64,000 nt of DNA, from NCBI RefSeq assembly GCF_004362215.1, contig NZ_SNWR01000001.1:6244001-6308000 (forward strand), read 5' to 3'. A model generated the notes under the pieces. That model searched no databases. It was given only the letters and a program-made list of their open reading frames with translations, and was not told where the DNA came from. Each line of letters opens with the position of its first letter. Position 1 is the first letter of the stretch. The stretch is from Paractinoplanes brasiliensis (GTDB taxonomy: Bacteria; Actinomycetota; Actinomycetes; Mycobacteriales; Micromonosporaceae). Below, piece after piece: positions 51,689 through 60,360 of this stretch. The translations under genes were made by a program, and so were the position numbers.

Positions 51689-52024
51689 ATGACTGGTTCT
51701 CTGTCGGCGGGCGACGTCGAGCGGGCGCTGCGTCTCGCCGGCCTGCCCGCCCGTGTGCTCGGCGACGACGATCCCGGCGGCTTCAGCGTCCAGGCGTCCG
51801 GCAGCGTGGTGCTGGTCGCCTGGACACCGGCCGAGGAACTGCTGGCCGGGGCCGCGCAGGCCATGCTGACGGACCCCGGGTCCCCGGCACTCGAGCACCT
51901 CGGCCGGGTCACCGGCATCATGCGCCAGGCGATGATCGACATCCTGCGGTCGGCGGGACTCGACGCCCAGCCGGTTACCGGCGAGTACGGCCCGGGCGAC
52001 GTCGAGGTGCGCGGCAGACTCTGA
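51689..52024 (+). CDS. candidate immunity protein for the deaminase toxin
   Basis: A 111-residue cytoplasmic protein with no signal peptide, starting 11 bases after the toxin stop. It is mildly acidic and reads as an alpha/beta domain (VQASGSVVLVAWTPAEELLA, VTGIMRQAMIDILRSAGLDA). I do not recognise a named family. Its size, position directly behind the toxin C-terminus, same strand and tight spacing are those of a cognate immunity protein; this is inference. GTCGCC-type sequence upstream gives only a weak ribosome-binding site, consistent with translational coupling. Confidence 0.65.
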   Translation: MTGSLSAGDVERALRLAGLPARVLGDDDPGGFSVQASGSVVLVAWTPAEELLAGAAQAMLTDPGSPALEHLGRVTGIMRQAMIDILRSAGLDAQPVTGEYGPGDVEVRGRL

Positions 52025-52101
52025 TCCGGCCGGGCCGCACCGGCGTGAAGGGTCGTCGTAAGAGCAGTCTGCGGCCTGCTGACCTGCCGTGGGCGGACTG
52101 G

Positions 52102-53556
52102 TCAGCTGCCGGCAGGGGCGGGGGAGACAGGCGCCTCCGGCGGCTTGCGGCGCCCGCGTACGGCTCCGGTGATCAGGTCGAGGGCGAGGAAGGCCAGCAG
52201 CGGGATTCCGAAGAGCGGGAGCGCGAATCCCAGGGCGATCACGGCGGGGACGCCGACGACAATGCCCCAGGGCGGCAGCTGCTGCCATGCGCCACGAGCG
52301 GGTGGGGCTCCGAATGTTGCGCGGCGGTCGGCGCGGGTGGGGCGGCGCTGCCACCACATGCGGTAGCCCCAGACGATCACGGTGATGAGGCCGAGGGCGA
52401 GGGCGGCCAGGATGATCTGGTTGGCCGGGCCGAACAGCAGGCCCATGTGAGCGTTGATGCCCCAGGAGGTGAGCTTGGCCGGCACCGGCCAGTCGGCGAA
52501 GTCGACCCGGTCGGTGACCTGGCCGGTCGTGTCGACGGCGACGCTGTCGCTGCGGACCGGCCACAGCGAGTCGTTCTGGGTGACTTTCCACGCGGTGGCG
52601 GCGTCCTCGGGCGGGTTGATCTGCACCGGTCCGTCGAGTCCGGCGGCGCGGGCGCCGGCCAGGACGGTGTCGACAGCCGCCACGTCGACCGCCGTGCCGG
52701 CGCCGGAGTTGCCGTGGTGGGCCGCGGTGTCTGCTGGGGCCCTGCTGTCGAGGGCGGTGTTCACGGCGGGCCGGCTGCCCTTGAGCGCGTCGACCGCCGC
52801 GCTGAAGTTGGCGCCGGCGTAGCCGGACCAGGTCAGGCCGGTCGCGGACAGGACCAGCAGGCCGGCGAGCAGCCACACTCCGAGGGAGGCGTGCCAGCTA
52901 CGGGTGCGGCGTACCCCTTTCTTCGCGGCGAGGTCGGGGGTGAGCAGTCGCTTGGCGGTGCGGTTGCCGCGCTGCCGTCGCCACCACAGCACGGCACCGC
53001 CGAGGGCGAGGATCCACAGCCAGCTGGCGGCGAACTCGGAGTAGAGCTCGCCGGGCTTGCCCAGGTGCAGGTCGCGGTGGAACTGGTCCAGCCAGGTGTT
53101 CAACGGTGTCGCGTTGGCCCAGGTGGTCAACTGGCCCGTGACCTCGGCGGTGTACGGGTCGACGTAGACGGTGTGAACCTTCTCCGAGGCCTCGCTGAGC
53201 TGCGGCGAGGAGAAGTCGACCTGGGTGGTGGCTTCGCCTTCGCCGACGCGTACGCCGATCAGGTCGCCGTCGGGGTGTGCGGTGCGTGCGGCTGCGACCT
53301 GCTGCGCCAGCGGCGTGGGGGTCTCGCCGGGGTCGGTGACGACGAGTTCCTCGCTGTAGACGATCCGGTCGAGAGTCGGCGCCATGGTGAACATCAGGCC
53401 GGTGATGGCAGCGACCAGGATGAACGGCGCGACCAGGAGGCCGGCGTAGAAGTGAAGACGTAGCAGCAGCGGCCCGAAGCCGTGCCCGTTGGCGGGACGT
53501 CGTGTCGCGGCTCCGGCCGCGGTTGCGGGTTCGGAGACGTCGGGGGCGCTGACCAT
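52102..53556 (-). CDS. PepSY-associated transmembrane protein
   Basis: A 484-residue membrane protein of the PepSY_TM type. A first helix with His (LLLRLHFYAGLLVAPFILVA) leads to two extracellular PepSY-like domains (about 65-150 and 270-375). Intervening and final helices carry WLDQFHRDLHLG, RTRSWHASLGVWL and WGINAHMGLLFG. The repeated helix-embedded His residues are typical and may bind haem or metal, as in iron-reductase-like relatives. GAGGAC precedes the ATG at 53556. It is divergent from cobQ. Confidence 0.82.
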   Translation of the reverse strand: MVSAPDVSEPATAAGAATRRPANGHGFGPLLLRLHFYAGLLVAPFILVAAITGLMFTMAPTLDRIVYSEELVVTDPGETPTPLAQQVAAARTAHPDGDLIGVRVGEGEATTQVDFSSPQLSEASEKVHTVYVDPYTAEVTGQLTTWANATPLNTWLDQFHRDLHLGKPGELYSEFAASWLWILALGGAVLWWRRQRGNRTAKRLLTPDLAAKKGVRRTRSWHASLGVWLLAGLLVLSATGLTWSGYAGANFSAAVDALKGSRPAVNTALDSRAPADTAAHHGNSGAGTAVDVAAVDTVLAGARAAGLDGPVQINPPEDAATAWKVTQNDSLWPVRSDSVAVDTTGQVTDRVDFADWPVPAKLTSWGINAHMGLLFGPANQIILAALALGLITVIVWGYRMWWQRRPTRADRRATFGAPPARGAWQQLPPWGIVVGVPAVIALGFALPLFGIPLLAFLALDLITGAVRGRRKPPEAPVSPAPAGS

Positions 53557-53753
53557 CGGCTGTCCTCGGGGGTGTCGGGGCGCGCGGGGCCGCGCCGGCA
53601 TCCAGGGTCGGGGTGAACCCCGCGGCACCCGGGAGTTCAGAGCAGTAGTCGTCGAGGGACACGCCTCAGTTCCCGGCGAATTTCATAGATGTGTGCCAAT
53701 CGATGCACCGGGGGCGGCGGCCGGGCGGATGAGCGGGAGGCGATACTGGGGCG

Positions 53754-55250
53754 GTGGAGGGACAGGCTCGCCGAACCGGGCGGCTCATGGTGGCGGGCAC
53801 GACGTCGGACGCCGGCAAAAGCCTCGTGACGACCGCGTTGTGCCGGGCGTTCGCGCGGCGCGGTGTCCGGGTCGCACCGTTCAAGGCGCAGAACATGTCG
53901 AACAACTCGATGGTGTGCGCTGATGGGGCCGAGATCGGTCGTGCCCAGTGGGTGCAGGCGCTGGCGGCGGGCGCGGAGCCGGAATCGGCCATGAACCCGG
54001 TGCTGCTCAAGCCGGGTGGGGACCGGCGCAGCCACGTCGTGGTCATGGGCAAGCCCGCGGGTGAGATCAGCAGCCGTGAGTTCATCGGTGGCCGGACGCA
54101 TCTGGCCGAGGCCGCGTACGCCGCGTACGACGATCTGTCGTCGCGTTACGACCTCGTCGTCGCCGAGGGGGCCGGCAGCCCGGCGGAGATCAACCTGCGG
54201 GCCGGTGACTACGTGAACATGGGCCTCGCCCGGCATGCGGACATGCCGGTGGTGGTGGTCGGCGACATCGACCGTGGTGGTGTCTTCGCTGCGTTGTACG
54301 GCACAGTGGCGCTGCTCGAACCGGCTGATCAGGCGCTCATCGCCGGGTTCGTGATCAACAAGTTCCGCGGTGACGAGACGTTGCTCGCGCCTGGCCTGCG
54401 GCGGCTGGAGGAACTTACGGGACGTCCTGTCGTGGGCACTCTGCCCTGGAGATCTGACGTGTGGCTGGACTCCGAGGACGCGCTCGACCTGCAGGGCCGG
54501 CGCGGCGTCGCCGCAAGTGACCTGCGGGTGGTTGTCGTACGGCTGCCCCGTATCAGCAACTTCACCGACGTCGACGCGCTCGGGCTGGAGCCGGGCGTGG
54601 ACGTCGTCTTCACCGCCGACCCGCACGACCTGGCCGGCGCCGACCTCGTGGTGCTGCCCGGAACCCGGGCCACCATCGCCGATCTTGCCTGGCTGCGCTC
54701 GCGTGGGCTGGACCGGGCGATCGTCCGGCACGCCGGAGCGGGCCGTGCGGTGCTGGGGATCTGCGGCGGGTTCCAGATGCTGGGCCGGCACGTGCACGAT
54801 CCCGGCGGTGTCGAGACCGACGGGCCGGCGAGCGTGCCCGGCCTGGGCCTGTTGCCGGTCGAGACGACATTCACCGTACGCAAGGTGCTGCGTTTGCCGC
54901 GGGGGGAGGCGCTGGGAGCGCCGGCGTGGGGTTACGAGATCCATCACGGTCGCATCACCCGCGCGGCCGGAACCGCCGAGTTCCTGGGCGGCGCACGCGA
55001 CGGCAACGTGCTGGGCACGATGTGGCACGGCAGCCTGGAGTCCGACGCCTTGCGTAGTGCTGTGCTCGAACTCGCCGCGACCGCGAGCGGCCGGTCGTTC
55101 ACGCCGTCGGGTGTCAGTTTCGCCGCGGCCCGGCAGGCGCGGCTGGATCTGCTTGCCGACCTGGCGGAGAAGCACCTGGACGTCGACGCGTTGCTGACCC
55201 TGGCCGAGCGGGGCGCTCCCGCGGCGCCGGTGATCGGACCTTACGCGTAA
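53754..55250 (+). CDS. cobQ: cobyric acid synthase
   Basis: A 498-residue amidotransferase that amidates four side chains of adenosylcobyrinic acid diamide in cobalamin synthesis. The N-terminal ATPase half has MVAGTTSDAGKSLVTTALCR and FKAQNMSNNS. GDIDRGGVFAALYG follows. The glutaminase half has the nucleophile Cys in GICGGFQMLG and His in YEIHHGR. Start is GTG with GGAGG/GGGG upstream. No other cob genes lie nearby, and I saw no cobalamin riboswitch in the 197 bases upstream. Confidence 0.95.
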   Translation: MEGQARRTGRLMVAGTTSDAGKSLVTTALCRAFARRGVRVAPFKAQNMSNNSMVCADGAEIGRAQWVQALAAGAEPESAMNPVLLKPGGDRRSHVVVMGKPAGEISSREFIGGRTHLAEAAYAAYDDLSSRYDLVVAEGAGSPAEINLRAGDYVNMGLARHADMPVVVVGDIDRGGVFAALYGTVALLEPADQALIAGFVINKFRGDETLLAPGLRRLEELTGRPVVGTLPWRSDVWLDSEDALDLQGRRGVAASDLRVVVVRLPRISNFTDVDALGLEPGVDVVFTADPHDLAGADLVVLPGTRATIADLAWLRSRGLDRAIVRHAGAGRAVLGICGGFQMLGRHVHDPGGVETDGPASVPGLGLLPVETTFTVRKVLRLPRGEALGAPAWGYEIHHGRITRAAGTAEFLGGARDGNVLGTMWHGSLESDALRSAVLELAATASGRSFTPSGVSFAAARQARLDLLADLAEKHLDVDALLTLAERGAPAAPVIGPYA

Positions 55251-55398
55251 GGGGCCGGCTCCTGACGGCGTAGCCGCTCAGCGCCGGGCCGGGAGCACGG
55301 CGCCGAGCGCGGCGGCCGCGTAGGGCGGGCCGGTTTGCCGGGCTCGCAGGGAGTTCCGGCACGTCTTCGGGGGTGGCTCGCCGATAGACTTCGCGGCC

Positions 55399-55956
55399 AT
55401 GGGACTGTTGATCTTCAGCCTGAACGTCACCCTTGACGGTTGCGTCGATCATCAGGAGGGGATCGCTGATGATGAGACGCATGCCTTCTTCACCGGGCTC
55501 ATGGACGAGGCCGGAGCGATGCTCTGGGGCCGCGTCACCTACGAGATGATGGAGGACTACTGGCCGGCCGTCGCCCGTGGTGAGCAGGAGGCGCCGCCGG
55601 CCGTCCGCGAGTGGGCGGTCAAGCTGGAGACCAAGCCCAAGTACGTGGTGTCGTCGACCCGCACGGATTTCCCGTGGACCAACAGCCACCACATCACCGG
55701 GGATCTGGGTGAGGGTGTGCAGAGGCTCAAGGACGTTACTCCGGCCGGGGTCCTCCTCGGCAGCGGCAAGCTCGCGACCGAGCTCGACCGGCTGGACCTG
55801 ATCGACGAGTACCAGCTGCTTGTCCACCCCAGGATCACCGGCCACGGGCCGACGTTGTACCAGGGCGGGCTGCCCGCCACGCGCCGGCTCGAGCTGATCT
55901 CGGCGGCGCCGCTCAGCAACGGCGCGGTGGCCATGCATTACCGCCGCGCGCGCTGA
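55399..55956 (+). CDS. RibD C-terminal/dihydrofolate-reductase-fold protein
   Basis: A 185-residue protein of the RibD_C/DHFR-like family. LLIFSLNVTLDGCVDHQEG opens the fold, AMLWGRVTYEMMEDYWP follows, and VLLGSGKLATELDRLDLIDE plus GGLPATRRLELI complete it. Members reduce a pterin- or pyrimidine-like substrate with NADPH. It stands alone with about 150 bases in front and a promoter region behind. Substrate unknown. Confidence 0.85.
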   Translation: MGLLIFSLNVTLDGCVDHQEGIADDETHAFFTGLMDEAGAMLWGRVTYEMMEDYWPAVARGEQEAPPAVREWAVKLETKPKYVVSSTRTDFPWTNSHHITGDLGEGVQRLKDVTPAGVLLGSGKLATELDRLDLIDEYQLLVHPRITGHGPTLYQGGLPATRRLELISAAPLSNGAVAMHYRRAR

Positions 55957-56037
55957 ATCGCAGGGGTTCGTCGCCGCCGGCCGACCGGCGGCGCCGAATC
56001 AGTTCGCCCGAACCCGCGATGACGCGGCCGCCTGTCT

Positions 56038-56046
56038 GAAAGTTTC
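56038..56046 (+). promoter_or_regulatory. GAAAGTTTC inverted repeat
   Basis: GAAA and TTTC around one base, upstream of the xylanase gene. Short dyads of this kind mark sugar-responsive repressor sites in actinobacteria; assignment is tentative. Confidence 0.35.
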
Positions 56047-56080
56047 CAGGCGGAGCCGGTACTTTCGGCATGGGAACCTT

Positions 56081-56096
56081 TGTGAACTTTAACATC
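56081..56096 (+). promoter_or_regulatory. TTAACATC motif shared with GH95 promoter
   Basis: TGTGAACTTTAACATC matches 14 of 16 bases with the minus-strand sequence at 63163-63178 upstream of the GH95 gene. It is followed by GATG, as is the other copy after a few bases. Possibly a common regulator site for the biomass genes. Confidence 0.4.
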
Positions 56097-56223
56097 GATG
56101 GCCTCCCGTCAATGGGCGTGGCCGGGCGGCTGTCGATCTTCCGGCAAGAAACGCCTTGATGGACGGAAACTCCGGACTCTCGATGAGACATTGACCACTG
56201 GCTATGTCCGAGGGTAACGTTCA

Positions 56224-56247
56224 CCGAAAGTTGCCGGAATGTTTCGG
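56224..56247 (+). promoter_or_regulatory. CCGAAA / TTTCGG inverted repeat
   Basis: CCGAAA and TTTCGG are 12 bases apart with a further CCGGAA between, about 180 bases before the GH10 start. CGAA/TTCG dyads are known at xylanase promoters in streptomycetes. Confidence 0.4.
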
Positions 56248-56424
56248 AACCCCGCCTCCGTGGCTCACCTACCCCCGCAGCTTGCGGTTGACGGCGGACA
56301 TGCCTGACGGTCTCGCCCCGAGCCGTCTCCGGAAACCGGCACGCCCACAACCGAGAAGACAGCCGCGCCGCCACCATGCGTCCCGGTTGCGTCCCCCTGA
56401 GCGCGAACAAAGGAAGGTGACCTG

Positions 56425-58860
56425 ATGGCAGTCAATCCCCCGGCCGGCGCGGCGCGAGGTCGGCCGCTGCGTCTGCGGCTGTTGCTCAGTGGGGCGGTCG
56501 CGGCCGTCACCGCTGCGGGCGTGGCCATGGTGATGCCGAGCGCGAACGCGGCCGAAAGCACGTTGGGTGCCGCGGCGGCGCAGTCGGGCCGGTATTTCGG
56601 CACGGCGATCGCGGCGTCGCGGTTGAGTAACTCGCAGTACTCGACGATCGCGGCGCGTGAGTTCAACATGATCACGGCCGAGAACGAGATGAAACCGGAC
56701 GCGTTGCAGCCCAGCCGCGGGCAGTTCAACTTCAGCTCCGGTGACCAGATCTACAACTGGGCCACCCAACGCGGTCTGCAGGTACGCGGCCACACCCTGG
56801 CCTGGCACGCGCAGCAGCCCGGCTGGATGCAAAGCCTGAGCGGCAGCGCCCTGCGCCAGGCGATGATCGATCACATCAACGGCGTGATGGCCCACTACCA
56901 AGGCAAGATCCGCGCGTGGGACGTGGTCAACGAGGCGTTCAACGAGGACGGCAGCCGCCGCTCGTCGAACCTGCAGGGCACCGGCAACGACTGGATCGAG
57001 GTGGCGTTCCGCACGGCCCGGGCCGCCGACCCGGCGGTCAAGCTGTGCTACAACGACTACAACATCGAGAACTGGTCGTACGGCAAAACCCAAGGCGTCT
57101 ACAACATGATCCGCGACTTCAAGTCCCGGGGCGTGCCGATCGACTGCGTCGGGTTGCAGACCCACTTCACCGGTGGCAGCTCACTGCCCAGCAACTTCCA
57201 GACCACCCTGTCCAACTTCGCCGCCCTGGGCGTGGACGTGGCGCTGACCGAGGTCGACGTCACCAACTCCTCCACCACCCAGTACGCCGGGCTGACCCAG
57301 GCATGCCTGAACGTGCCCCGCTGCATCGGCATCACGGTCTGGGGCGTACGCGACAGCGACTCCTGGCGCGCCAACGAGAACCCCCTGCTGTTCGACGGCA
57401 ACGGCAACAAGAAAGCCGCCTACACCTCAGTCCTCAACGCCCTCAACGCCGCCACGCCCACACCCACGCCGACCGGCCCCACTCCCACCCCCACCGGGTC
57501 GACGCCCAGCCCGCCCGGCGGCGCGAACGAGATCAGGGGCACGCAGTCGGGCCGGTGCATCGACGTGCCGAACGCCTCGCAGAGCAACGGCACGCGGGTT
57601 GCGCTGTACGACTGCAACCGGCAATCCCAGCAGCAGTGGACGTACACCTCCGACAAGCAGCTGAGGGTGTACGGGAGCATGTGCCTGGACGCCGCCGGGT
57701 CCGGCAACGCCTCGGCGGTGCAGATCTACAGCTGTCACGGCCAGGCCAACCAGCAGTGGAACGTCAACTCCAACGGCACCATCACCGGCGTGCAGTCCGG
57801 ACGCTGCCTGGACGTGTGGGGCACCGGCAACGGCCAGCAGGTACAGCTCTACGACTGCCACGGCCAGGCCAACCAGCAGTTCAGGCTGGTCTCGCTCGGG
57901 GGTGGAACGACGTCGCCGACACCGACCGTCTCACCCACGCCGACGCCGGGTGAGACGTGCGCGCTGCCGTCGAGCTATCGCTGGTCGTCGACGGGTGCGC
58001 TGGCCGAGCCGAAGAACGGCTGGACGTCGTTGAAGGACTTCACCAACGTGGTCTACAACGGCAAGCACCTGGTGTACGCGTCGAACGTGAACAACGGCTC
58101 GTACGGGTCGATGAACTTCGGCCTGTTCGACGACTGGTCGCAGATGGCCTCGGCCGGCCAGAACCCGATGAACCAGGGCACCGTCGCACCCACCCTGCTG
58201 TACTTCGCGCCGAAGAACATCTGGGTGCTGGCCTACCAGTGGGGCCCGACCTCGTTCAGCTACAAGACCTCGACCGACCCGTCCAACGCCAACGGCTGGT
58301 CCAGCGCGCAAACCCTGTTCACCGGCACCATCGCGGACGCCCCGTACGGGGTCATCGACCAAACCCTGATCGGGGACGGCCAGAACATGTACCTGTTCTT
58401 CGCCGGCGACAACGGCAAGATCTACCGGGCGAGCATGCCGATCGGCAACTTCCCCGGCAGCTTCGGCGCGAACTACACCACGATCATGACCGACACCCGC
58501 GACAACCTGTTCGAAGGCGTCGAGGTCTACAAAATCGCCGGGCAGAACCAGTACCTGATGCTCGTCGAAGCCATCGGCAGCCAGGGCCGCTACTTCCGCT
58601 CGTTCACCGCCACCAGCCTCAACGGCACCTGGACCCCCAACGCCGCCACCGAGAGCAACCCGTTCGCGGGCAAGGCCAACAGCGGCGCCACCTGGACCAA
58701 CGACATCAGCCACGGCGACCTGGTCCGCACCAACCCCGACCAGACCAAAACCGTCGACCCGTGCAACCTGCAACTGCTCTACCAAGGCAAGAACCCCAAC
58801 GCCGGCGGCGACTACAACAACCTGCCCTGGCGCCCGGGCCTGCTCACCCGGCAACGCTGA
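56425..58860 (+). CDS. GH10 endo-xylanase - CBM13 - GH62 arabinofuranosidase
   Basis: An 811-residue secreted enzyme with two catalytic domains. A signal peptide (about 1-47, ending ANAAES) leads to GH10 (about 48-345), with acid/base Glu170 in WDVVNEAF and nucleophile Glu276 in ALTEVDVT. A Thr-Pro linker and a ricin-type CBM13 (about 370-490, repeated QxW motifs) follow. After another linker comes GH62 (about 515-811), opening CALPSSYRWSSTGALAEPKN. The xylanase would cut the xylan backbone while GH62 removes arabinose side chains. First of two same-strand biomass genes. Confidence 0.95.
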   Translation: MAVNPPAGAARGRPLRLRLLLSGAVAAVTAAGVAMVMPSANAAESTLGAAAAQSGRYFGTAIAASRLSNSQYSTIAAREFNMITAENEMKPDALQPSRGQFNFSSGDQIYNWATQRGLQVRGHTLAWHAQQPGWMQSLSGSALRQAMIDHINGVMAHYQGKIRAWDVVNEAFNEDGSRRSSNLQGTGNDWIEVAFRTARAADPAVKLCYNDYNIENWSYGKTQGVYNMIRDFKSRGVPIDCVGLQTHFTGGSSLPSNFQTTLSNFAALGVDVALTEVDVTNSSTTQYAGLTQACLNVPRCIGITVWGVRDSDSWRANENPLLFDGNGNKKAAYTSVLNALNAATPTPTPTGPTPTPTGSTPSPPGGANEIRGTQSGRCIDVPNASQSNGTRVALYDCNRQSQQQWTYTSDKQLRVYGSMCLDAAGSGNASAVQIYSCHGQANQQWNVNSNGTITGVQSGRCLDVWGTGNGQQVQLYDCHGQANQQFRLVSLGGGTTSPTPTVSPTPTPGETCALPSSYRWSSTGALAEPKNGWTSLKDFTNVVYNGKHLVYASNVNNGSYGSMNFGLFDDWSQMASAGQNPMNQGTVAPTLLYFAPKNIWVLAYQWGPTSFSYKTSTDPSNANGWSSAQTLFTGTIADAPYGVIDQTLIGDGQNMYLFFAGDNGKIYRASMPIGNFPGSFGANYTTIMTDTRDNLFEGVEVYKIAGQNQYLMLVEAIGSQGRYFRSFTATSLNGTWTPNAATESNPFAGKANSGATWTNDISHGDLVRTNPDQTKTVDPCNLQLLYQGKNPNAGGDYNNLPWRPGLLTRQR

Positions 58861-58898
58861 CAGTCGCACTTGTCATTGACAGCAGAGGAGGACCCACG

Positions 58899-60272
58899 AT
58901 GCATCCACCCGACATCGGCGCCACTCCCGCTCACGGGCCCGAGGCGGCGCGACCACGCCGCCGGCGTCCGGGCATGCTCCGCGCCTCGATAGCGATCGGC
59001 GTGGCCGTGGCCGCCACGGTGCTCGCGACCAGGTCGGCGTCGGCCGCTGACAACCCGTACCAGCGAGGTCCGGATCCCACCGTGGCGAGCATCGCGGCCA
59101 CGTACGGGCCGTTCGCCACCGCGCAGGTCAACGTGGCGCCGGGCAACGGCTTCAACGGCGGCACCATCTACTACCCGACCGACACCAGCCAGGGCACCTG
59201 GGGCGCGGTGGCCATCGTCCCCGGCTACACCGCCCGATTCGCCGACGAGGAAGCCTGGATGGGGCCGCGGCTGGCCTCGTTCGGCTTCGTCGTGATCGGG
59301 GTGGAGACCAACAGCACCACCGACTGGGACACCGCCCGCGGCACCCAGTTGCTGGCGGCGCTCGACTACCTGACGCAGAGAAGTTCCGTACGCGATCGGG
59401 TGGACGCGAGCCGGCTGTCGGTCATCGGCCACTCGATGGGCGGCGGCGGCGCCCTCCACGCGGCTTCCCAACGGCCGTCGCTGAAGGCCGCGATCGGTCT
59501 CGCGCCCTTCTTCCCCTCCGGCAACCTGAACAATGTCCGGGTGCCCACGTTGATCCAGGGCGGCCTGAACGACACGGTGGTGACCCCGTCGTACCTCGAT
59601 GGTCTCTATCCGGGTCTGCAGTCCGGCACCCCCGGAGCGTACGTGCAGTACAGCGGCGCCGACCACCTCTTCTGGACCAGGGCGAACAACATCGAGCTGC
59701 GCACGCTGATCCCGTGGCTGAAGATCTTCGTCGACAGTGACACCCGGTACTCACCGTTCCTGTGCCCGGGGTTGCAGGACTCGGCCCAGGTCGCCCGGTA
59801 CACCGCAAGATGCTCGCTGATTCCCTCCGGCACGCCGTCCTCGCCCACCGTCAGCCCGACGGTGACGCCGCCGGTCACCACTGCGCCGCCCAGCGCCGGC
59901 GCGCTCAAGGGCAGGGCCAGCGGGCGCTGCGCCGACATCACCGGCTACGGCACCGCCGACGGCACGCGGCTGCAGCTGTACGACTGCACCGGGCAGTGGA
60001 ACCAGACGTGGAACTACACCGGCAACACGCTCGTCAACCCGCAGAGCGGCAAGTGCCTCAACGCCGGCAGCGACGGCACGTCCGTGAACCTGTGGACCTG
60101 TAACGGCGGCAACGCCCAGAAGTGGACGTTGCAGGGCAACGGCAACCTGGTCAGCACCGCCTCCGGCAAGTGTCTCGACGCCATCGGCCAGGGCACCGGC
60201 AACGGGACGGGGCTGCAGATCTACAACTGCGTCGCCGGCGGCCAGGGAAACCAGCAGTGGTCGCTGCAGTGA
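58899..60272 (+). CDS. cutinase/polyester hydrolase with CBM13
   Basis: A 457-residue secreted alpha/beta hydrolase. The signal ends near SASA (residue 48). The catalytic domain (about 50-312) opens NPYQRGPDPTVASIAATYGP and has Ser179 in GHSMGGGG, Asp225 in GGLNDT and His256 in GADHLFW, with a Cys pair near the end (FLCPGLQ, TARCSL). This is the plan of thermobifida-type cutinases/PET hydrolases. A Thr/Pro linker and a CBM13 (about 330-457) follow. GAGGAGG precedes the ATG. Natural substrates are cutin or suberin; the sugar-binding module would hold it on plant cell walls. Confidence 0.9.
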   Translation: MHPPDIGATPAHGPEAARPRRRRPGMLRASIAIGVAVAATVLATRSASAADNPYQRGPDPTVASIAATYGPFATAQVNVAPGNGFNGGTIYYPTDTSQGTWGAVAIVPGYTARFADEEAWMGPRLASFGFVVIGVETNSTTDWDTARGTQLLAALDYLTQRSSVRDRVDASRLSVIGHSMGGGGALHAASQRPSLKAAIGLAPFFPSGNLNNVRVPTLIQGGLNDTVVTPSYLDGLYPGLQSGTPGAYVQYSGADHLFWTRANNIELRTLIPWLKIFVDSDTRYSPFLCPGLQDSAQVARYTARCSLIPSGTPSSPTVSPTVTPPVTTAPPSAGALKGRASGRCADITGYGTADGTRLQLYDCTGQWNQTWNYTGNTLVNPQSGKCLNAGSDGTSVNLWTCNGGNAQKWTLQGNGNLVSTASGKCLDAIGQGTGNGTGLQIYNCVAGGQGNQQWSLQ

Positions 60273-60360
60273 CCCGGTGATCGAGCGCGGGGAAGGCGGG
60301 CGGCTGCCGCCGCTCGCCTTCCCCGCCCACGCTGACGCCACATCCACCTCGAACGGACCG

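Larger units (their letters stand above)
55957..56424. other. 468-base promoter region of the GH10 gene
   Basis: No gene is seen here. The region holds the sites listed separately at 56038-56046, 56081-56096 and 56224-56247, and a ribosome-binding site GGAAGG just before 56425. Base composition is less GC-rich than the coding DNA, as expected for a regulated promoter. Confidence 0.6.

Noticed and set aside
53557..53753. possible cobalamin riboswitch before cobQ
   Set aside because: I could not find the conserved B12-box-type elements on either strand; only GC-rich hairpins are present.
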